Shown here: in pieces, positions 12,972 through 17,174 of the stretch
Numbering within the stretch: the first letter of the stretch is position 1
Layout of the letters: each line of letters starts with the position of its first letter
Source of the DNA: CAYMLQ01 sp964390795
Lineage (GTDB): Bacteria; Verrucomicrobiota; Kiritimatiellia; RFP12; UBA1067
DNA: 17,174 bases
Direction of reading: 5' to 3'
Assembly (NCBI GenBank): GCA_964390795.1
Contig: CAYMLQ010000088.1
Span: 1-17,174, forward strand
The notes under the pieces: generated by a model
Told to the model about the DNA's origin: nothing
The model's input: only the letters and a program-made list of their open reading frames with translations
The model's database searches: none
Position numbers and translations under genes: made by a program

Positions 12972-15416
12972 TCAGTGGGTGGCGGGATCGAGCGAGCGCC
13001 AGTAGGCCTGGTCCGTGGCGAAGGGGTCGAGCGACTGCGTGGCGAGGTCGAAGGCTTCCGGAAGGACGCCGAAACGCTTCATCTCGCGCACGTACTGCGG
13101 GTTGGGTTTCCAGCCGGGCGTACCCCAGGGCGGGCGGGCATCGTAGAGCTTCTTGCCGCTCTCGATGGCGGCGAGGATCTTCAGGTAGTCGGGGTCTTTC
13201 TTGTCCTTGAAAACGGGCTTGCCGCAGCGGCCGTAGCCGCCCGCCTCCTTGGCGAGGGGTGCGAGCAGGAGGCTGGAGCACTCGGGCCGGGTGAAGTTGG
13301 CGAGCAGAGGGGTGTCGAACATACGGGCCGGGTCGTTCGGGAAGATGACGCGCTCGTGGCTGCCGGTGGGGCGTCCGAGCTGCTTGGCCTCCTTGCTGCG
13401 GCGTATGCCCCAGTTGAAGGGGAAACCGGTGACGTTGCGGTCGTCGGTGTTCTTGTGGCACGCGTTGCAGCGGCGCTTGAAGACGGCGCTGCATTCGCCG
13501 AGGAACGCGTGGCCCGCGTGGCCGTAGTAGTTCTGCTCCTCGGTGTTGCGCAGGCCCGCGTAGCTGCCGGCGTAGGGCGCGGCGGCTTCGATCCAGAGCC
13601 AGACGGTGCGCCATTCGGCGGGCGAGGCCTTGACGTTCTGGTGGCCGCCGGAGAGGCGCGTGAGCAGCGGGCTGGCCGAACTGCCGATGGAGCGCGGAGG
13701 CTGGTTGCCGAGGCCGTTGCGGCCGTCCATGACGAGGCCGCGCGTCAGGAGGGCGATGTAGGCGTTGGAGAAGCGGGGCGCCTGGGCGGCGACGAGGTTG
13801 AGGTTGCCCGCGCGTTTCTGCGGGTTGTGGCAGGTGACGCAGTGGCGGTCGAGGACGGGCTGGACGTCGCGCTGGAAGTCGAGCACGTCGGGCAGGCCCG
13901 TGAAGGGCTGGATGGCGGAGGGCGGGCGCTTGAGGGCGAGCAGGGTGTTGTCGCTGCGGCGGACGTCGGCGGCTCCGGCGCGCTCCTCGTGGCAGCCGAT
14001 GCAGGTGTAGGTTTCGCCGGGCATGAGGTTGGAGAAGCTTTGCATGCGCTTGACGGAGAGGTCGTTGGCGTCGAGCGAGACAAAGAAGAGCGGGCGTCCG
14101 GCGGGGGCGGTGAAGGAGGCGCTGCCGTCCTCCTCGACCGGCACGGTGCCGAGTACGCGCTCGAGGTTGAAGGAGCCGGAAAAGGAGGTGAGATCCATGC
14201 CGCCGCTGAAGTTGACCGGTTTGGGCAGCGGTTCGAGAATCAGGAGCTTCTTGACGTCGCCGCGCTTGACGCCGGCCATGTTGCGGCCCGCATAGACGTC
14301 GACGAGCACGAACTGGCCGGTCGCCTGGTCGGGCTTCACGCGGCTGGGGATGACCGGCTCGCGCGGGCGTGGCCGCAGCGGGCGGGGCTCGTGAACGGCG
14401 CAGTCGGGGTCGGTGTAGAGGGCCTGCTCGTTGCCCGAGCGGTCCATGAGCAGCAGCGTCTTGTCGCGCGCCATGAGAAAGAGGTCGCGGCTGAGCGGGT
14501 AGGGGTCGCGGATGCGGCCGTTCTTGCTGAGGCGGACGGCGGCGGGCAGGGCGTCGGGGCCCTGCTGCTGGGTGACGAGGGTCGCGAAGCCGGCGTGCTC
14601 GTTCGCGCCGTGTCCGGGCGAGAAGCTGGCGAGCACCTCCTGGGTGCCCGGGACGGGGAGCGCGTCGATCATCACGGTGTACGAGTGCATGTTGCCATAG
14701 AAGACGTTGACGGCGGTGCCGTCGGGGTTCATAGTCCAGAGGGCGTGGTACTCGACCTGCGAGCGGTCGATATACTCCCAGCGCATATAGAGGATGCGTC
14801 CGTCAGGCAGGACGGCGGGGGTGTTGTCATGCTCGATGTTGGCGGAGAGGCAGGTGATGCCTGAGCCGTCTGGCTTGCAGCGGTAGAGCGTGGCGACTTG
14901 GGTGTACCAGCAGCTTACCCAGCGCTTGCAGCGCGTGGAGATGAAGGCGATGTCGCCGTCGGGGAGGCGGCAGGCTTCGATGTCGTCCCAGGGGCCGTCG
15001 GTCAGTTTGCGCAGGCCTGTGCCGTCGGCTTGGATTTCGTGAAGGTGGTAGAAGTCCGACCCCGCCGGGCGGTAAGAGAAGAGGATGGTGCGTCCGTCGT
15101 AGTCCACGTGCGGGTCGCGGACGCCGCCGCCGCGGGCGTCGAAGATGACGGTCTTCTCGCGGGTCTTCAGATGATAGCGGTAGAGGACGCTGGCGTCGGG
15201 CTGGCCGTTGCCCGCGTAGGCCTTCTTGTTCGCGTCATCGCAGTAGTAACCGATGTTGGCGTACCAGTGCCCGTCCGTGTAACGCGAACGCGTGCAGAAA
15301 ATGATTTCCTGCGCGGTTGCCAGAGGACTGTCCAGAGCATCATCCAACAGGGCCGCGCCGGCATCCGAAAGGGCGGACAGCGCGGCGAGACCCGAGAGAC
15401 ATAAAAAACGTTTCAT
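12972..15416 (-). CDS. HzsA-related multihaem c-type cytochrome with beta-propeller domain
   Basis: The 814-residue protein starts at the ATG at 15416. Its first ~20 residues (MKRFLCLSGLAALSALSDAG) form a signal peptide that an upstream start at 15485 would bury. The first half (about 35-400) is built of propeller-like repeats (VRDPHVDYDGRTILFSYRP, TPAVLPDGRILYMRWEYIDR, RIRDPYPLSRDLFLMAR), resembling TolB/PD40 blades and the hydrazine synthase alpha subunit. Three CxxCH c-haem sites follow: CIGCH 472-476, CVTCH 526-530 and CNACH 650-654. The protein is therefore periplasmic and needs cytochrome c maturation. Anammox HzsA makes hydrazine with partner subunits; no HzsB or HzsC partner is present here, so that activity is not implied. 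Many PVC bacteria carry such paralogues of unknown function. It is transcribed alone. Confidence 0.85.
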   Translation of the reverse strand: MKRFLCLSGLAALSALSDAGAALLDDALDSPLATAQEIIFCTRSRYTDGHWYANIGYYCDDANKKAYAGNGQPDASVLYRYHLKTREKTVIFDARGGGVRDPHVDYDGRTILFSYRPAGSDFYHLHEIQADGTGLRKLTDGPWDDIEACRLPDGDIAFISTRCKRWVSCWYTQVATLYRCKPDGSGITCLSANIEHDNTPAVLPDGRILYMRWEYIDRSQVEYHALWTMNPDGTAVNVFYGNMHSYTVMIDALPVPGTQEVLASFSPGHGANEHAGFATLVTQQQGPDALPAAVRLSKNGRIRDPYPLSRDLFLMARDKTLLLMDRSGNEQALYTDPDCAVHEPRPLRPRPREPVIPSRVKPDQATGQFVLVDVYAGRNMAGVKRGDVKKLLILEPLPKPVNFSGGMDLTSFSGSFNLERVLGTVPVEEDGSASFTAPAGRPLFFVSLDANDLSVKRMQSFSNLMPGETYTCIGCHEERAGAADVRRSDNTLLALKRPPSAIQPFTGLPDVLDFQRDVQPVLDRHCVTCHNPQKRAGNLNLVAAQAPRFSNAYIALLTRGLVMDGRNGLGNQPPRSIGSSASPLLTRLSGGHQNVKASPAEWRTVWLWIEAAAPYAGSYAGLRNTEEQNYYGHAGHAFLGECSAVFKRRCNACHKNTDDRNVTGFPFNWGIRRSKEAKQLGRPTGSHERVIFPNDPARMFDTPLLANFTRPECSSLLLAPLAKEAGGYGRCGKPVFKDKKDPDYLKILAAIESGKKLYDARPPWGTPGWKPNPQYVREMKRFGVLPEAFDLATQSLDPFATDQAYWRSLDPATH

Positions 15417-15720
15417 CCTATTTCCCCCCAAAAACAGGTTCCCCAACCCGAGGGAGAGGTTACCACACCATCCGGCATGTTTCAACAGGAGGGCGGCAGT
15501 TTTCGGGTGGCTAGGATATTAACTTACAAGAGCATAATACTTTATCCTATGTCTGATGTCAGGCATCCGCATACGGCGCGTTCTCGGCAACGAATGGCAC
15601 ACCTACTCAAAAAAAGTAATTTATAAAACAAATCCACTTGCCTTCCTGACATAAAATAGGCATTATTAATAAATACTATGTGGATTTGGTCTGTTGTTGC
15701 GGAATGAAGCTTGTTCACTT
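15417..15720. promoter_or_regulatory. AT-rich divergent intergenic region
   Basis: No gene is seen here. The AT content rises sharply from about 15520 to 15680, in contrast to the GC-rich genes on both sides. TAGGATA (15512-15518) and TATCCTA (15543-15549) form an inverted repeat with a 24-base spacer, a possible operator for the leftward HzsA-like gene. For rightward transcription, TTGCCT (15638-15643) and CATTAT (15661-15666) are spaced by 17 bases, but each matches only four of six consensus positions. Confidence 0.35.
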
Positions 15721-15890
15721 TGAGTCGGTTTTATCGCTCGGGTGGGACGACTCATTTCGTTCGAAATGTCGGAAAAACTGCCAAGGGTCAGGCGCAAAAC
15801 GTCGGGTCACTTGGGAAAAAGTGCGGCGGTTTTGGCGCTGCAAAAAAGAGGACGTGCGGAACAAGGGCTTACGGGCCGAGCCTTGTTTTT
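15721..15890 (+). ncRNA. Candidate structured RNA (leader or small RNA) ahead of the XRE-ImmA gene
   Basis: Successive hairpins fill this 170-base stretch. (1) TGAGTCG 15721-15727 pairs with CGACTCA 15748-15754. (2) CATTTC-GTTC-GAAATG is at 15753-15768. (3) GCGC-AAAAC 15792-15800 pairs with GTTTT-G-GCGC 15829-15838, with one bulged G, and encloses CACTT 15808-15812 / AAGTG 15819-15823. (4) A terminator hairpin lies at 15860-15887 with a T-tract. Stems 1 and 2 overlap by two bases and so may compete. No credible protein is encoded. It could be an independent small RNA or an attenuating leader for the gene at 15917. I recognise no known RNA family. Confidence 0.45.
15860..15890 (+). terminator. 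Intrinsic terminator upstream of the XRE-ImmA gene
   Basis: AACAAGGGCT (15860-15869) pairs with AGCCTTGTT (15879-15887) with one bulged G and a nine-base loop, and the stem runs into TTTTT (15886-15890). It ends 26 bases before the ATG of the next gene and so would stop or attenuate transcription entering that gene. Confidence 0.6.
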
Positions 15891-15916
15891 GTGCATAAGT
15901 CATAAGGAGATCGGGT

Positions 15917-17107
15917 ATGGGAAAGCATAAAACAGTTGCTGAGAAGGAAATTGCTTTGCGCGTCGGCGCACGCATCCGTCAGCTGAGAGAGATCCAACAC
16001 ATCACGCAAATCAGGTTGGCGACCGAGATCGGCATCCGGGCCGGGCCGCTGGGCTGGATCGAGAAAGGCAAACATTTGCCTTCAGGCCGGGTTCTCTACA
16101 GGCTCGCGAAACAGCTGAACGTCCGGTTGGACGACCTGTTTCAGGAGACGAACGTGTGGCAGTCGACGGCTCCGGAGATGTCGGACGCCGCGCCGGTTCT
16201 GCTGCCGCCGCTCGATATGGAGGCGACGACCGAGCCGTTGAAGGCCGCGCACATCGTCTGCCAGTCGGTCGCCGAGAAGCTGCTTGAGCTGGAAGGCATG
16301 TGTGGCGCGATCAAGATGTCGGAACTGCCGCTTTACGTGCCGTTCCTGCCCACGGAGTCCGGGGCAGAGCATCTGGCTGCGCGGGTGCGGCAATATCTGG
16401 GCATCGGCAACGCCATCGTGTACGATTACCTCGAGCTGTTCGAGAACGCGGGTTTGCGCGTGATCTTTCTGGACATGCCGGATGGCTGCGACACCTTCAG
16501 CGGGTACGACCGTCTGAACCGCAACGCCTTCCTCTTCGCGAACAGCCGGCTGAAGAAGCAGCCGGAGCACCAGTTGTTCCGCTTGGTTTTCGAGCTGGGC
16601 CGTATCTACTGGTACACGCGCAAGCTTTTCGGAGCGAGTGCGGAGGAGACTCAGACCGCGCTGGGAGATGAGGCGGCGCTCGACGAAGCGCAGTTCGCCC
16701 GGCGGTTCGCGGCTTATTTCCTGATGCCCGCCAGCGCTGTGCAGACGACGGTGTGGCAGCTCGGGCTGACGCCCAAAGCGTGGACGTTCGACCTGCTGTT
16801 GCGCCTCAAGAAGCGCTATGGCGTTTCGGCGCAGAGCTTCGCGTTGCGGCTGCAGGGGTTGAACCTGAGCTGGAGCGACAAGCAGAAGCGCAGCCCGCGC
16901 TACTATCAGTTCAAGGACGAGATTGAGGCGTTCTATGCGGAGAGCGGTCCGACTTCAGAGCCGGGCGGCAACCGCACGGCGCTCGCGATGAACGGCCGCC
17001 TGCTCGACCTGCTGCTGCGCGCCGAGCAGTCAGCCGGCAAGGATCAGAAGGCGCTGAACGCGGTGAAACGCGTGCTGCGTCAGGCTGGCATCAAGCTGGA
17101 CGCGTAA
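15917..17107 (+). CDS. XRE-family regulator with ImmA/IrrE-like domain lacking the HExxH motif
   Basis: The 396-residue protein starts eight bases after AAGGAG. An N-terminal helix-turn-helix of XRE type spans about 16-75 (ARIRQLREIQHITQIRLATE, then GWIEKGKHLPSGRVLYRLAK). The rest follows the ImmA/IrrE plan: LAARVRQYLGIGN near 153-165, the LFENAGLRVIF strand near 174-184, RNAFLFANSRL near 202-212, then the protease helix and EAQFARRFAAYFLMPASAV at 257-275. ImmA/IrrE proteins are zinc peptidases that cleave a repressor after stress or DNA damage. Here the expected HExxH reads FELGR (225-229), so both zinc histidines are gone. It is therefore probably a DNA-binding regulator that has lost catalysis but may still sense or bind a partner. 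The final ~75 residues are basic and unassigned. Confidence 0.85.
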   Translation: MGKHKTVAEKEIALRVGARIRQLREIQHITQIRLATEIGIRAGPLGWIEKGKHLPSGRVLYRLAKQLNVRLDDLFQETNVWQSTAPEMSDAAPVLLPPLDMEATTEPLKAAHIVCQSVAEKLLELEGMCGAIKMSELPLYVPFLPTESGAEHLAARVRQYLGIGNAIVYDYLELFENAGLRVIFLDMPDGCDTFSGYDRLNRNAFLFANSRLKKQPEHQLFRLVFELGRIYWYTRKLFGASAEETQTALGDEAALDEAQFARRFAAYFLMPASAVQTTVWQLGLTPKAWTFDLLLRLKKRYGVSAQSFALRLQGLNLSWSDKQKRSPRYYQFKDEIEAFYAESGPTSEPGGNRTALAMNGRLLDLLLRAEQSAGKDQKALNAVKRVLRQAGIKLDA

Positions 17108-17108
17108 G

Positions 17109-17124
17109 CGGGCCCGTGGGCCCG
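17109..17124 (+). repeat. GC-rich hairpin directly after the stop codon
   Basis: CGGGCC-CGTG-GGCCCG forms a compact 6-bp stem one base after the TAA of the XRE-ImmA gene. It may protect the 3' end or assist the terminator that follows. Confidence 0.6.
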
Positions 17125-17127
17125 TTG

Positions 17128-17174
17128 CGTCAAATGAAAACGACACCGAAAATCGGTGCCGTTTTCTTTTGACG
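17128..17174. terminator. Bidirectional intrinsic terminator at the window end
   Basis: A 47-base inverted repeat: CGTCAAATGAAAACG (17128-17142) pairs with CGTTTTCTTTTGACG (17160-17174) with one mismatch. One A/C mismatch follows, then CACCGA-AAA-TCGGTG at the tip. The A-rich left arm and T-rich right arm give a T-tract on either strand, so it can end transcription from both sides. Confidence 0.85.

Noticed and set aside
12975..14864. 629-codon rightward frame
   Set aside because: It is antisense to the HzsA-like gene with its CxxCH motifs; composition is that of a GC-rich shadow.
15417..15485. Longer HzsA-like start at 15485
   Set aside because: It would bury the signal peptide that begins at 15416.
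15721..17107. Type III (ToxIN-like) toxin-antitoxin locus
   Set aside because: The RNA - terminator - gene order fits, but there are no tandem RNA repeats and the protein is an XRE-ImmA regulator, not a ToxN-type ribonuclease.

Overview
The window looks like a GC-rich chromosomal segment from a PVC-superphylum bacterium, possibly Kiritimatiellota, Lentisphaerota or Verrucomicrobiota. This is an inference from gene content: a secreted heparinase II/III-type lyase, a sialate O-acetylesterase, a Tat-exported Gfo/Idh/MocA oxidoreductase, an HzsA-like multihaem protein and lysine-rich LysM lipoproteins. No rRNA, tRNA or CRISPR array is visible.

Layout. (1) 1-3410: a leftward pair, a tandem-domain family 2 glycosyltransferase and a secreted heparinase II/III-like protein cut by the window edge, coupled by a GTGA overlap. 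A divergent promoter region separates them from (2) 3411-8010, a rightward run: TPR/LysM lipoprotein, 108-residue membrane-anchored protein, second LysM lipoprotein, hemB, and a Tat-signal Gfo/Idh/MocA oxidoreductase. (3) 8011-9453: a gene-poor stretch of mobile and decayed DNA. It holds a ~310-bp palindromic MITE-like element with terminal inverted repeats and an apparent target duplication, a C-terminal fragment of the RNA-repair regulator RtcR, twin hairpin repeats and an RHS/YD-repeat remnant. (4) 9454-11631: a leftward secreted sialate O-acetylesterase. (5) 11632-12971: a lower-GC accessory island with a 59-residue CxxC protein, a promoter, an overlapping DUF4160-DUF2442 pair, a convincing 56-bp integron attC-like site, and a truncated gene that starts 13 bp after that site. 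(6) 12972-15416: a leftward HzsA-related protein with three CxxCH haem motifs. (7) 15417-15916: an AT-rich intergenic region containing a ~170-nt run of hairpins that ends in an intrinsic terminator. (8) 15917-17107: an XRE-ImmA/IrrE-type regulator whose protease motif is degenerate, followed by a strong terminator at the window end.

How it fits together. The lyase, esterase and Tat oxidoreductase suggest a polysaccharide degrader. The LysM lipoproteins probably act at the cell envelope, and hemB supplies tetrapyrrole. The accessory stretches at 8.0-9.45 kb and 11.6-12.9 kb are where mobile DNA has been acquired and lost. The most unusual items are the attC-like site beside a DUF4160-DUF2442 cassette, the structured RNA candidate upstream of the pseudo-protease regulator, and the palindromic element with its target duplication. 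All family names come from reading motifs; no database search was run.
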